Part shown: piece after piece, positions 10,960 to 19,819 of the stretch
How the letters are laid out: each line of letters starts with the position of its first letter
How positions within the stretch are numbered: position 1 is the stretch's first letter
NCBI RefSeq assembly: GCF_003602275.1
Contig: NZ_QZVT01000001.1
Location: forward strand, 464,567 to 528,566
Direction of reading: 5' to 3'
DNA from: Arthrobacter cheniae
GTDB lineage: Bacteria; Actinomycetota; Actinomycetes; Actinomycetales; Micrococcaceae
DNA length: 64,000 nucleotides
Position numbers and translations under genes: made by a program
Notes under the pieces: model-generated
The model's database searches: none
Seen by the model: only the letters and a program-made list of their open reading frames with translations
Told to the model about the DNA's origin: nothing

Positions 10960-12450
10960 GTGGATTTCTCGTTCGTACCGATCGTCATCGGAGCCATCCT
11001 CCTCGTTGTCGTCCTCATCGTTGTGGCGATCCTCGCGAGGATGGCTCTCCATATCGCCAGTCCCGACCAGGCCCTGATCATCTCGTCCAAGGACAGCAAG
11101 GGCCAGCCCGACGTCGACAGCCAGCGCGTCGTCTTCGGCCGCGTCTTCATCAATCCGTTCACGCAGCGGGCCTACCCGCTGTCCCTCGCCTCGCGGCAGG
11201 TCTCGCTCCGGATCGAGGGCATCTCGCTCAACGGGATCAAGCTGCATCTCACCGGCGTGGCCCAGGTCAAGGTCGGCGGGGACGCGGACGCCGTCCGCAA
11301 GGCGGCTCAGCGATTCCTCAACCAGCAGGACGCCATCGACCACTACACGCAGGAGACGCTCTCCGGCTCGCTGCGCTCCATCGTCGGCACCCTGACCGTC
11401 GAGTCGATCATCCGGGATCGTGCCACCTTCGCCAAGAGCGTCAAGGAGGAGGCCGAGCACTCCATGCACAACCAGGGCCTGGAGATCGACACCTTCCAGA
11501 TCCAGTCGGTCGACGACGATTCGGGTTACCTGAAGAACCTCGGGCGCCCGGAAGCGGCGTCGGCGGAGCGCAACGCGAAGATCGCAGAGGCGCGTTCGGT
11601 GCAGGAATCGGAGCAGGCCCGCGCCATCTCGGACGAGCAGGTGGCGCTGGCGCAGCAGCAGCTCACGATCCGGCGCGCCGAGCTCAAGGAAGAGGCCGAC
11701 GCACGGCAGGCCCGTGCCGACGCCGCAGGACCGTTGGCGCAGGCGGAGCAGAACGAGCAGGTCATCATCCGCGAGCAGCAGGTTGCCCTGCGCCGTGCGG
11801 AACTGCGTGAGCGCGAGCTCGATACCGAGGTCCGCAAGCCCGCCGACGCCGAGAAGTACCGACTGATCCAGCAGGCGGAAGCGAAGCTCGAGGAGCGTCG
11901 TAGGGCATCCGCGGCCACCGAGATCGAAGCCCGGGTGGATCTCGCGAAGCGGAAGCTCGTCGCCGAAGGCGACCGGGTGGCAGCTGAAGCCGACGCCGCG
12001 GCGAACACCGCACGGGGTACCGCGGAAGCAGCGATCAACACGGCCAAGGGACGTGCGGAAGCAACGGTCATAGCCTCACGCGGCAACGCGGAGGCGGAGT
12101 CGACCGAAGCCCGGGGAAAGGCGGAAGCAGCCGCTATCGCTGCACAGGCCGAGGCCTACCAGAAGTTCAACCAGGCCGCCATCCTGTCCAAGGTCCTGGA
12201 GGTCCTTCCGGCCATGGCCCGTGAGATCGCAGCACCGATGGGCGCGATCGACACCATGACGGTCATCTCCAACGATGGCGCGAGCCAGCTCAGCAGGAAT
12301 GTCTCGACAGGTGTCCAGCAGACCACCCAGATGGTCAAGGACACCACGGGACTCGACATCATCGCGCTACTCGGTGATCTGCTGAAGAACGCGGACAGGC
12401 CCGGTTCGAAGGGCGCCGGCGGGTCGACCGTCGTCGGGGGTTCGGACTAG
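10960..12450 (+). CDS. Flotillin-like SPFH-domain membrane protein
   Basis: A 496-residue flotillin-type scaffold protein. One N-terminal membrane helix (FVPIVIGAILLVVVLIVVAI) is followed by an SPFH/Band-7 domain (about residues 45-200; SLRIEGISLNGIKLHLTGVA, QETLSGSLRSIVGTLTVE). A long Ala/Glu/Arg coiled coil (about 200-400) contains repeated EA-rich heptads, and a Gly-rich tail ends the protein. Such proteins oligomerise at the inner membrane leaflet in functional microdomains. The start is GTG 10960, with GAAAGGG about 6 nt upstream; the frame stays open into the preceding gene, but nothing there matches the family. A strong terminator follows the stop by about 10 nt. Confidence 0.88.
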   Translation: MDFSFVPIVIGAILLVVVLIVVAILARMALHIASPDQALIISSKDSKGQPDVDSQRVVFGRVFINPFTQRAYPLSLASRQVSLRIEGISLNGIKLHLTGVAQVKVGGDADAVRKAAQRFLNQQDAIDHYTQETLSGSLRSIVGTLTVESIIRDRATFAKSVKEEAEHSMHNQGLEIDTFQIQSVDDDSGYLKNLGRPEAASAERNAKIAEARSVQESEQARAISDEQVALAQQQLTIRRAELKEEADARQARADAAGPLAQAEQNEQVIIREQQVALRRAELRERELDTEVRKPADAEKYRLIQQAEAKLEERRRASAATEIEARVDLAKRKLVAEGDRVAAEADAAANTARGTAEAAINTAKGRAEATVIASRGNAEAESTEARGKAEAAAIAAQAEAYQKFNQAAILSKVLEVLPAMAREIAAPMGAIDTMTVISNDGASQLSRNVSTGVQQTTQMVKDTTGLDIIALLGDLLKNADRPGSKGAGGSTVVGGSD

Positions 12451-12460
12451 CACCCGCGAA

Positions 12461-12498
12461 AAGGGCCGCCGCGATCGGATGATGCGGCGGCCCTTTTT
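12461..12498. terminator. Bidirectional rho-independent terminator
   Basis: A 12-bp stem, AAGGGCCGCCGC (12461-12472) with GCGGCGGCCCTT (12484-12495), is followed by TTTTT on the plus strand and preceded by AAAA, so it also ends in a T run on the minus strand. It separates the convergent flotillin and yccF-like genes. Confidence 0.9.
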
Positions 12499-12520
12499 GC
12501 TGTCCCGGCGGTCCCGCGCG

Positions 12521-12922
12521 TCAGCGGTAGGTCTGCAGGTACGGTCCCGACGACGGGACGATGACCTTGCCGAGCGGCGCCAGCGACACCGGGATCAGCT
12601 TCAGGTTGGCGATACCGAGCGGGATGCCGATGATGCTGACGAACATCGGGATGGCTGTGAGCACGTGGCCGATGGCGATCCAGATTCCGGCGACCAGCAG
12701 CCAGATGACGTTCCCGACCGCGGAGAACGCGCCCGTGCGCGCGCCCCGGTTCACCACCGTCTGCCCGAAGGGCCACAGGGCGTAGACCCCGATCCTGAAC
12801 GAGGCGATGCCGAACGGGATGGTGACGATCAGCGCGCAACAGATGATCCCTGCCGCGAAGTAGCCGAGAGCCAGCCAGATGCCGCCGAACAGGAGCCAGA
12901 TGACGTTCAGGAGTGCGTTCAT
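12521..12922 (-). CDS. YccF-family inner-membrane protein
   Basis: A 133-residue hydrophobic protein with two copies of the YccF domain, each starting with the hallmark NVIWLL: NVIWLLFGGIWLALGYF near residue 5 and NVIWLLVAGIWIAIGHV near residue 73, each followed by IPFGIA or IPLGIA. Four membrane helices are likely. The start at 12922 is chosen because GGAG precedes it and it begins directly with the domain. Biochemical function of the family is unknown. Confidence 0.85.
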   Translation of the reverse strand: MNALLNVIWLLFGGIWLALGYFAAGIICCALIVTIPFGIASFRIGVYALWPFGQTVVNRGARTGAFSAVGNVIWLLVAGIWIAIGHVLTAIPMFVSIIGIPLGIANLKLIPVSLAPLGKVIVPSSGPYLQTYR

Positions 12923-12973
12923 TTCTCCATTGTTCCGCACACCGCCTGCTGCTGCACCCTCCCTCGACGCAGA

Positions 12974-13003
12974 AAGGTCCCTACCCGTGCGGGTAGGGAC
13001 CTT
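12974..13003 (-). terminator. Terminator-like hairpin after the DEAD-box helicase gene
   Basis: A perfect 13-bp stem, AAGGTCCCTACCC (12974-12986) with GGGTAGGGACCTT (12991-13003), has a GTGC loop. It lies 24 bp past the helicase stop codon on the minus strand. Only a short T-containing run follows, so efficiency is uncertain. Confidence 0.7.
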
Positions 13004-13027
13004 CATTATGCGTGCGGCTCGTTGGTA

Positions 13028-14704
13028 CTAGCGCGTGCGGCGGTCATTCGACGCCGGCGCATTCGCCCGGCGGGAGCCACCGGGACGGCGGGCACCCTCG
13101 GCGCGCGGTGCCGACGACGGCGCGTGGCTGCGCTGGCCGCCGGCGGCAGGAGCCGCGGCGGCGGGGCGACGGACGGCGTCGCCCACGCGCTGTCCCGATG
13201 CCGGACGACGGCTGCGCGTCGTCGTCTCCGACGTCGTGCGGGGCTCCTCGGAGCGGCGGCGTGATCCACCGGTCTTGGCAGCAGCACCGGTGTCGGTGCC
13301 GAAGCGAGGCGCCTGCGGCTGGTCCTTGCGGCGCTCGGCGCGGTTGCCCTGGGCGGACTGCGGGTCGGCGGAGACACGTCCGCGTCCGCCACGTCCTCCG
13401 CGTCCACCTGCTGCGGGAGCTGCGGCTCCACGGCGTGCGCGCTTCCGCTCGGCGTTGGCACCCGTCGACGTCCCATCACCGCGGCTCGTCTCGCGCTGGG
13501 CGAGAAGGGCTGCGCGGGTGCGGGGGTCGATCTTGTCCGCCACGTCGCCGATGAGCGACTGGACCAGCGGAGAGGTGGCCTTGACGTTCTGGAAGGCGAC
13601 ATCGACGCCGGCCGCCTTCATCAGCTTCTGTACCTCGGACTTCTCCTCGGGCAGCGTGATCGTGACCACCTTGCCCGACGAACCCGCGCGGGCCGTACGG
13701 CCGGAGCGGTGCAGGTATGCCTTGTGCTCGGTCGGCGGATCGACGTGGACCACGAGTTCGACGTCGTCCACGTGAACGCCGCGCGCGGCGACGTCCGTCG
13801 CGACGAGCACCCGTACGTCGCCCGTGGAGAACTCGGCGAGGTTCCGGTCGCGGGCATTCTGCGACAGGTTGCCGTGCAGGTCGACGGCGGGGATACCGGC
13901 ATCGGTGAGGGTCTTGGCGAGCTTGCGTGCGTGGTGCTTCGTTCGCATGAACAGCAGGCGGCGTCCGGTACCCGATGCGAGCTGGACGATCAGCTGCTTC
14001 TTCTGCGTCTGGTCACCGATGAGCAGCACATGGTGCTCCATGGTGGTGACCGCTGCCTGCGGATCATCGACCGAGTGGGTGACCGGCTTGGTCATGTACC
14101 GGTTGACGACCTTGTCCACGCCGTTGTCGAGCGTGGCCGAGAACAACAGGCGCTGGCCGTCGGCCGGCGTCGTGTCGAGCAGCTTCTTGACGACGGGAAG
14201 GAACCCGAGGTCGGCCATGTGGTCGGCCTCGTCGAGGATGGTGATCTCCACCGATTCGAGGCTGATGAGCCTCTGGCGCATCAGGTCCTCGAGGCGTCCC
14301 GGGCAGGCGATGACGATATCGACGCCCGCTCGCAGTGCCTTCTCCTGGCGCTGCTGGGAAACCCCGCCGTAGATCACGGTGGTATTCAGGCCGAGCTCGT
14401 TGGCCAGGGGTTCCACCGTCGCGTTGATCTGGGTGGCGAGCTCACGGGTCGGGGCGAGCACGAGGGCCAGGGGACGCCCCGGCTTGCGGCGGTAGGCCGC
14501 TTCCTGCTCGGCAAGGCGCGCGACCATGGGAAGCGCGAAGGCGAGGGTCTTGCCCGAGCCGGTGCGGCCGCGACCGAGAACGTCGCGTCCGGCCAGCGAA
14601 TCGGGAAGGGACTTCACCTGGATGGGGAATGGTTCGGTGATCCCCTGCGCGGCGAGGTTCTCGACCAGCGCTTTGGGCACACCAAGGGCAGCAAAAGTAG
14701 TCAT
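13028..14704 (-). CDS. DEAD-box ATP-dependent RNA helicase
   Basis: A 558-residue RNA helicase for RNA remodelling in ribosome assembly, mRNA turnover or cold adaptation. Motifs appear in the expected order: Q motif (ITEPFPIQ), Walker A RGRTGSGKT, PTRELA, DEAD in ILDEADHM, SAT in LLFSATLD, the C-lobe VATDVAARGVHVDDV and motif VI HRSGRTARAG. The last 170 residues are a basic, low-complexity Arg/Gly/Ser tail (GGRGGRGGRGRVS, many SRR and RR pairs), probably the RNA-binding extension of RhlE/CsdA-like proteins. The start MTTFAALGVPKALVENL at 14704 places the Q motif at the usual distance; the open frame upstream to 15004 is not family-like. Confidence 0.92.
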   Translation of the reverse strand: MTTFAALGVPKALVENLAAQGITEPFPIQVKSLPDSLAGRDVLGRGRTGSGKTLAFALPMVARLAEQEAAYRRKPGRPLALVLAPTRELATQINATVEPLANELGLNTTVIYGGVSQQRQEKALRAGVDIVIACPGRLEDLMRQRLISLESVEITILDEADHMADLGFLPVVKKLLDTTPADGQRLLFSATLDNGVDKVVNRYMTKPVTHSVDDPQAAVTTMEHHVLLIGDQTQKKQLIVQLASGTGRRLLFMRTKHHARKLAKTLTDAGIPAVDLHGNLSQNARDRNLAEFSTGDVRVLVATDVAARGVHVDDVELVVHVDPPTEHKAYLHRSGRTARAGSSGKVVTITLPEEKSEVQKLMKAAGVDVAFQNVKATSPLVQSLIGDVADKIDPRTRAALLAQRETSRGDGTSTGANAERKRARRGAAAPAAGGRGGRGGRGRVSADPQSAQGNRAERRKDQPQAPRFGTDTGAAAKTGGSRRRSEEPRTTSETTTRSRRPASGQRVGDAVRRPAAAAPAAGGQRSHAPSSAPRAEGARRPGGSRRANAPASNDRRTR

Positions 14705-14933
14705 GTGAAGTACACGAACTTTCTTCTCATCTTCCCCGGCATCGGTTGACGCAGGGGTTCGCCGAAGAAAAGTCAGACAGTGTCTACCGCGCTCACGATC
14801 CTGGGAGCTAAATGCGGGACAAAAGAATGCGCTCATCGACGCAGGCCGCGCTGTGAACCGACGGAGATATCCGACGTGCGCAGGCCAGTAGGTCCAGTTT
14901 ATCAGGAGAGGCCCCGTATGCCCGCATCGTGTG

Positions 14934-15956
14934 CTAGCAGGGGGCGTCGCGCCCCCTCGCCGGGGCCGTACTCGAGCGCACCACCAGCCTGGGGCTGGAT
15001 GCATCTGCTGCGGAGGACGCCGGCTCCAGACCGATCAGCTCTTCGATGCAGAGACGCCCGAGGTCATGGAACTCCTGGCGGAGAGTGGTGAGGGACGGCT
15101 CGTAGTACTCCGCCTCCGGGACGTCGTCGAACCCGATGACGCTGATGTCCGCCGGAACCCGGCACCCGCGTTCCTTCAGAGCCTTCAGCAACCCGAGTGC
15201 CATCTGGTCGTTGCTCACGAAGATGGCGGTGGGTCCGCCCGACACGTCGATGGCCCGCCCGGCCTCGTAGCCCGACCGCGCGCTCCAGTCGCCCTGATAG
15301 ACGGGGCCCTCGGCCAGCTGATGGTCCTTCAGGGCCGAGCGCCAGCCCTCCAGCCGGCGCTGGGCGTCCACCCAGTCGAGCGGACCGGCGAGATGGGCGA
15401 TCCGCTCGTGCCCGAGAGCCACGAGGTGGTCGACGGCGTCGGCCGCAGCACTCTCCTGGTCCAGCGCGATGTCACCGACCCGATGGTGGCCGCCGCCGAC
15501 GGTGAGCATCGGGATGCCCGTCTGCACCGTCGCGAGCACCTCGAGGGCCGATACGTGGGGGGTGATAGCGATGACACCCTCCACGCCGTGGTTCAGCAGG
15601 TCGCTGAGGGCCTCATCGATCGTGGGCACGGAATAGTCCTTGAGTGTCACCACTGTCAGGAAATAGCCGGCCCTCCGGGCTGCGTCCTGGATGCCCATGA
15701 GGACGCTCGAGGGACCGTACTGAGCCAGTTCGCCTGCGAGGATTCCGATGGAGTGGGTCCTCCCGGTTGCGAGCCAGCGTGCGGCGGCGTTCGGGCGGTA
15801 GTCGAGTTCGAGGATGGCAGCGCGTACTTTGCGCCGCGTCGCCTCGCTGACATTCGGTCTCCGATTGACCACGCGGGAGACGGTCTGGTGCGAAACTCCA
15901 GCCAGGGAAGCCACGTCGGTGAGGCTGGGATTCCGGGGGGTGGTCACGTCAGTCAC
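14934..15956 (-). CDS. LacI-family regulator of the adjacent sugar ABC operon
   Basis: A 340-residue regulator. The N-terminal helix-turn-helix and hinge read SLTDVASLAGVSHQTVSRVV, then RKVRAAILELDYRPNAAARWLA. A periplasmic-binding-protein-like effector domain follows (SIGILAGELAQYGPSS; VIGFDDVPEAEYYEPSLTT). The GTG at 15956 is preferred because a purine-rich AGGAAGGGGTGG precedes it and the helix-turn-helix then starts near residue 10. It is divergent from the YtfQRT-YjfF importer, and a LacI-type palindrome sits over that operon's promoter, so it most likely represses the importer until its sugar appears. The ligand, galactofuranose-like or another pentose/hexose, is inferred only. Confidence 0.88.
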   Translation of the reverse strand: MTDVTTPRNPSLTDVASLAGVSHQTVSRVVNRRPNVSEATRRKVRAAILELDYRPNAAARWLATGRTHSIGILAGELAQYGPSSVLMGIQDAARRAGYFLTVVTLKDYSVPTIDEALSDLLNHGVEGVIAITPHVSALEVLATVQTGIPMLTVGGGHHRVGDIALDQESAAADAVDHLVALGHERIAHLAGPLDWVDAQRRLEGWRSALKDHQLAEGPVYQGDWSARSGYEAGRAIDVSGGPTAIFVSNDQMALGLLKALKERGCRVPADISVIGFDDVPEAEYYEPSLTTLRQEFHDLGRLCIEELIGLEPASSAADASSPRLVVRSSTAPARGRDAPC

Positions 15957-16075
15957 ACTTCCACCCCTTCCTCCGCGAATCCAGGCGGACCGCCGCACCC
16001 AACCGCTGCCGATCCCCCTGCTTCGATGGAAACACCCGCTGTCAAGGAGTGTGGCCGAGTTGTGTCTCAAATCAC

Positions 16076-16105
16076 TTGACCGGCAAATTGTTAGCGTTCA
16101 CAATT
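16076..16105 (+). promoter_or_regulatory. Promoter and LacI-type operator of the sugar importer
   Basis: A -35 TTGACC (16076-16081) and -10-like CACAAT (16099-16104) are separated by 17 bp. The 20-bp imperfect palindrome AATTGTTAGCGTTCACAATT (16086-16105), centred on CG, fills the spacer and the -10. That is the expected placement of a LacI-family repressor site, and the divergent lacI-type gene starts 120 bp away. Confidence 0.78.
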
Positions 16106-16182
16106 CTCGGAGGGCATGAAGCCCGCGCAGCAACGACGGTGCACTCGATCCTTGCTGTGGTTCCTACATCCAGGAGGCAGCA

Positions 16183-17163
16183 GTGTTCAAGAAAACTTTC
16201 GTAACGGTCATCGCGGCCACGACCCTCGCCCTCACCGCGTGCGGTGGAGGAGCCGGGACCGGCGGCGGCGGCGGAGGCTCCGAGGACGGGATCACCATGG
16301 GCTTCGCCCAGGTCGGCGCAGAGAGCGGCTGGCGCACGGCGAACACCAAATCGGTGCAGGAGTCCGCCAAGGAGGCCGGCGTGGACCTGAAGTTCTCCGA
16401 CGCCCAGCAGAAGCAGGAGAACCAGATCAAGGCCATCCGGTCCTACATCCAGCAGCAGGTGGACGTGATTGCCTTCTCGCCCGTCGTCGAGTCGGGGTGG
16501 GACACCGTACTGAAGGAAGCGAAGGACGCCGACATCCCCGTCATCCTCACCGATCGCTCCGTCGACTCCGCGGACACATCCCTGTACAAGACGTTCCTCG
16601 GCTCCGACTTCGTCGAGGAGGGCAAGAAGGCGGGCGACTGGCTCGTGGAGGACTCTGCGTCGACGGAGGGCCCCGTGAACATCGTCGAGCTGCAGGGCAC
16701 CACCGGAGCCGCTCCCGCCATCGACAGGAAGGAAGGTTTCGAGGCAGCGATCGCCGCGGATCCGGACCTGAAGATCGTCGAGTCGCAGACCGGCGACTTC
16801 ACGCGAAGCGGCGGCAAGCAGGTCATGGAGGCCTTCCTCAAGAACACGCCGGACATCGACGTCGTCTACGCGCACAACGACGACATGGGACTCGGCGCGA
16901 TCGAAGCCATCGAGGCCGCGGGCAAGGTTCCCGGCAAGGACATCAAGATCATCACGGTCGACGCCGTGAAGGACGGCATGGCGGCGCTCGCCGAGGGCAA
17001 GATCAACTACATCGTGGAGTGCAACCCTCTCCTCGGCGACCAGCTCATGGACCTGGCCGCCAAGGTGGTCGCAGGCGAAGAGGTCCCGGCCCGCGTGGTC
17101 ACCGAGGAATCTGCCTTCACGCCGGAGCAGGCCAAGGAAGTGCTCGCGAGCCGCGAGTACTAG
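16183..17163 (+). CDS. ytfQ: Sugar ABC transporter substrate-binding lipoprotein, YtfQ type
   Basis: A 326-residue extracellular sugar-binding lipoprotein. The signal ends in ATTLALTACGGG (lipid Cys about residue 20), followed by a Gly-rich tether. The mature part is closely YtfQ-like: MGFAQVGAESGWRTANTKSV, DAQQKQENQIKAIRSYIQQQ, DVIAFSPVVESGWDTVLKEA, then PVILTDRSVD. E. coli YtfQ binds galactofuranose, so a furanose sugar is the best guess. It is first in an operon with ytfR, ytfT and yjfF. A hairpin after its stop may protect this part of the message so that binding protein is made in excess. Confidence 0.9.
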   Translation: MFKKTFVTVIAATTLALTACGGGAGTGGGGGGSEDGITMGFAQVGAESGWRTANTKSVQESAKEAGVDLKFSDAQQKQENQIKAIRSYIQQQVDVIAFSPVVESGWDTVLKEAKDADIPVILTDRSVDSADTSLYKTFLGSDFVEEGKKAGDWLVEDSASTEGPVNIVELQGTTGAAPAIDRKEGFEAAIAADPDLKIVESQTGDFTRSGGKQVMEAFLKNTPDIDVVYAHNDDMGLGAIEAIEAAGKVPGKDIKIITVDAVKDGMAALAEGKINYIVECNPLLGDQLMDLAAKVVAGEEVPARVVTEESAFTPEQAKEVLASREY

Positions 17164-17219
17164 GACCACTGACCGGACCCGGACGCGGCGCAGCCCGAGG
17201 ACGGGTCCATGGCCTGTGG

Positions 17220-17247
17220 GATGCGGTGGGCTCCCACCCACCGCATC
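17220..17247 (+). promoter_or_regulatory. Intercistronic hairpin between ytfQ and ytfR
   Basis: An 11-bp perfect stem, GATGCGGTGGG (17220-17230) with CCCACCGCATC (17237-17247), has a 6-nt loop and no T run. It lies between the binding-protein gene and the ATPase gene, 21 nt before the ytfR ATG. Such hairpins often stabilise the upstream transcript or attenuate read-through. Confidence 0.6.
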
Positions 17248-17267
17248 CCGCGCAGGAAGACACAGAC

Positions 17268-18791
17268 ATGAACGAGATCGTCCCCGTAGTCGACATGAAC
17301 AACATCTCCATCGAGTTCCCGGGGGTCAAGGCCCTCGACGGTGTCAGCCTCAGGTTGTTCCAGGGCGAAGTGCACGCACTCATGGGCGAGAACGGAGCCG
17401 GGAAGTCCACTCTCATCAAGGCACTCACCGGCGTCTACGCCATCGACGGCGGCACCATCACCGTCATGGGCGTCCAGCACAGCTTCTCCACCCCTGCCGA
17501 AGCCCAGGCCGCACGGATCAGCACGGTCTACCAGGAGGTCAATCTCTGCCCCAACCTCTCGGTCGAGGAGAACATCCTGCTCGGCCGGGAGCCCCGCCGT
17601 CGGGGAGGCATCCACTGGCGCGAGGTCCGGCGGAAGGCGAAGGACGTCCTCGAGCAGTTGCAACTGGGACATATCGACCCCGGGTCGATCCTGTCCTCCC
17701 ACTCGATCGCCATCCAGCAGCTGGTCGCGATCGCGCGGTCCGTCCAGGTCGACGCCAAGGTGCTGATCCTCGACGAACCCACGTCCAGCCTCGACTCCGA
17801 CGAGGTGCAGCAGCTGTTCACGGTCATCCGGACCCTTCGGGACCGCGGGGTCGCCATCCTGTTCGTCTCACACTTCCTGGAACAGGTGTACGACATCTCC
17901 GACCGCATGACCGTCCTGCGGAACGGGAAGCTGGTGGGTGAGTTCATGACCCGGGACCTGCCGCGCATGGGGCTCATCTCGAAGATGATCGGCAAGGAGA
18001 TGGACGCCCTCGCCGAACTGGAGGAGGCGGAAAGCCGCAGGGAACCGGACAGGTCGGAACGGGTGCCGTTCGTCCAGGCGGAGAACCTGGGGCGGAAGGG
18101 GTCGGTCCAGGATGTGACGGTCGCCATCCACGCCGGAGAGATCCTGGGACTCGCCGGACTCCTCGGCTCGGGCCGCACCGAGACCGCCCGGCTGCTGTTC
18201 GGCGCGGATCGTGCGGACCAGGGGCAGCTGCGGATCGGCGGTACGGCCCGGACCCTGCGCACCCCGCGCTCCGCGATCGATCAGGGCGTCGCCTTCTCCT
18301 CCGAGAACCGGAAGGAGGAGGGCCTGATCAGCGACCTCTCGGTGCGCGACAACCTGGTTTTGGCCATGCAGGCCAGCAAGGGCTGGCTGCGGAGAGTCCC
18401 CGGCCACACCCAGGACCAGTTGGCCGAGAAATTCATCAGGGCCCTCGACATCCGCCCGGCCAACAAGGACGCGCTGATCCAGAATCTCAGTGGCGGCAAT
18501 CAGCAGAAGGTGCTGCTCGCCCGCTGGCTCATCACCAACCCCAAGCTGCTCATCCTCGACGAACCCACCCGCGGCATCGACATCGGAGCGAAGACGCAGA
18601 TCCAGAAGCTCATCAGCAGCCTCGCATCCGACGGCATGTCGATCATCTTCATCTCCGCCGAACTCGAGGAAGTACTGCGCCTGAGTGACCACATCGCCAT
18701 CCTCAAGGACCGCAGGATGGTCGCCGACATACCCAACGACGGAGTCACTATGGAAGACGTCATGACGATCATCGCGGGATCCAACGCATGA
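17268..18791 (+). CDS. ytfR: Sugar ABC transporter ATP-binding protein, YtfR type (double ATPase)
   Basis: A 507-residue protein with two ABC ATPase halves that powers sugar import. Half 1 has Walker A GENGAGKST, a weak signature (SIAIQQLVAIARS) and Walker B VLILDEPTSSLD. Half 2 has the degenerate Walker A typical of this family (GLLGSGRTETARL), signature LSGGNQQKV and Walker B LLILDEPTRGID. The ATG at 17268 has AGGAAG about 8 nt upstream. Its end overlaps ytfT by 4 nt. Catalytic residues look intact for a monosaccharide ABC importer. Confidence 0.92.
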   Translation: MNEIVPVVDMNNISIEFPGVKALDGVSLRLFQGEVHALMGENGAGKSTLIKALTGVYAIDGGTITVMGVQHSFSTPAEAQAARISTVYQEVNLCPNLSVEENILLGREPRRRGGIHWREVRRKAKDVLEQLQLGHIDPGSILSSHSIAIQQLVAIARSVQVDAKVLILDEPTSSLDSDEVQQLFTVIRTLRDRGVAILFVSHFLEQVYDISDRMTVLRNGKLVGEFMTRDLPRMGLISKMIGKEMDALAELEEAESRREPDRSERVPFVQAENLGRKGSVQDVTVAIHAGEILGLAGLLGSGRTETARLLFGADRADQGQLRIGGTARTLRTPRSAIDQGVAFSSENRKEEGLISDLSVRDNLVLAMQASKGWLRRVPGHTQDQLAEKFIRALDIRPANKDALIQNLSGGNQQKVLLARWLITNPKLLILDEPTRGIDIGAKTQIQKLISSLASDGMSIIFISAELEEVLRLSDHIAILKDRRMVADIPNDGVTMEDVMTIIAGSNA

Positions 18792-19819
18792 ACGCCCTGC
18801 TGAAGCATCGCCTCACCTGGCCCGTACTCGCCCTGGTGCTCCTGCTCGTGCTGAACCAGTTGTTCCGCTCGGACTTCCTGTCCGTCCGTGTCCAGGACGG
18901 CCACCTGTACGGCAGCCTGATCGACATCCTCCGCAACGGGGCCCCGACCATCCTCATCGCGCTCGGAATGACACTCGTCATCGCTTCACGCGGCATCGAT
19001 CTCTCCGTCGGGGCAGTGGCCGCCATCGCCGGTGCAGTGTCCTGCACCTACATCTACAACTCGCCCGATCCCACCTCGTTGCGGACCGCTGCCATCGGTG
19101 TGTCCATCGCCGTGGTCGCGGGTCTGGCGCTCGGGCTGTGGAACGGTTTCCTCGTTGCCGTCATCGGCATCCAGCCCATCATCGCGACCCTCGTCCTCAT
19201 GACAGCCGGCCGGGGCCTGGCCCAGTTGGTCACGGACGGTCAGATCATCTCCGTCTCCAACGACCCCTACCAGGCGATCGGCGCCGGCTTCTTCCTCGGC
19301 CTTCCCATCTCCATCCTCATAGCGGTAGCAGCCTTCGCGGTCGCCGGGCTGCTCACGCGGCGGACCGCCCTCGGCACCCTCATCGAAGCGGTCGGCATCA
19401 ATCCTGTTGCCAGCCGCCTCGCCGGGCTCAATGCGCGCACCATCACCTGGACGGTCTACGTCTTCAGCGGCCTCTGCGCGGCCATCGCCGGTCTCATGAT
19501 CAGCTCCAACGTCACGGCTGCCGATGCGAACAACGCCGGACTCTACATCGAGATGGACGCCATCCTCGCCGTCGTGATCGGCGGGACGTCCCTGGCCGGG
19601 GGACGCTACAGCCTCGTGGGGACTCTCGTCGGGGCACTCATCATCCAGACCCTCACCACGACCGTCTACACCCTGGGCATCCCGCCCGAGGTCACCCTCG
19701 TCTTCAAGGCGCTCGTCGTCATCATCGTCTGCCTCCTGCAGTCCAGCAAGGCGCGGACCCTCCTCGGGAAACGCAAACGTCCGCTGACGGAACAAGCCGA
19801 AGTGAAGGTGGCAGTCTGA
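18788..19819 (+). CDS. ytfT: Sugar ABC transporter permease, YtfT type
   Basis: A 343-residue inner-membrane permease with about ten helices. The conserved RbsC-family segments are present: LIALGMTLVIASRGIDLSVG, AVAAIAGAVS, and near the C-terminus GGTSLAGGRYSLVGTLVGAL. The start overlaps ytfR (ATGA) and the stop overlaps yjfF by one base, so all three membrane components are translationally linked. It pairs with YjfF to form the heterodimeric channel. Confidence 0.9.
   Translation: MNALLKHRLTWPVLALVLLLVLNQLFRSDFLSVRVQDGHLYGSLIDILRNGAPTILIALGMTLVIASRGIDLSVGAVAAIAGAVSCTYIYNSPDPTSLRTAAIGVSIAVVAGLALGLWNGFLVAVIGIQPIIATLVLMTAGRGLAQLVTDGQIISVSNDPYQAIGAGFFLGLPISILIAVAAFAVAGLLTRRTALGTLIEAVGINPVASRLAGLNARTITWTVYVFSGLCAAIAGLMISSNVTAADANNAGLYIEMDAILAVVIGGTSLAGGRYSLVGTLVGALIIQTLTTTVYTLGIPPEVTLVFKALVVIIVCLLQSSKARTLLGKRKRPLTEQAEVKVAV

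Noticed and set aside
13709-14749. 346-codon plus-strand frame
   Set aside because: It is a shadow of the DEAD-box helicase, which shows every helicase motif on the minus strand.
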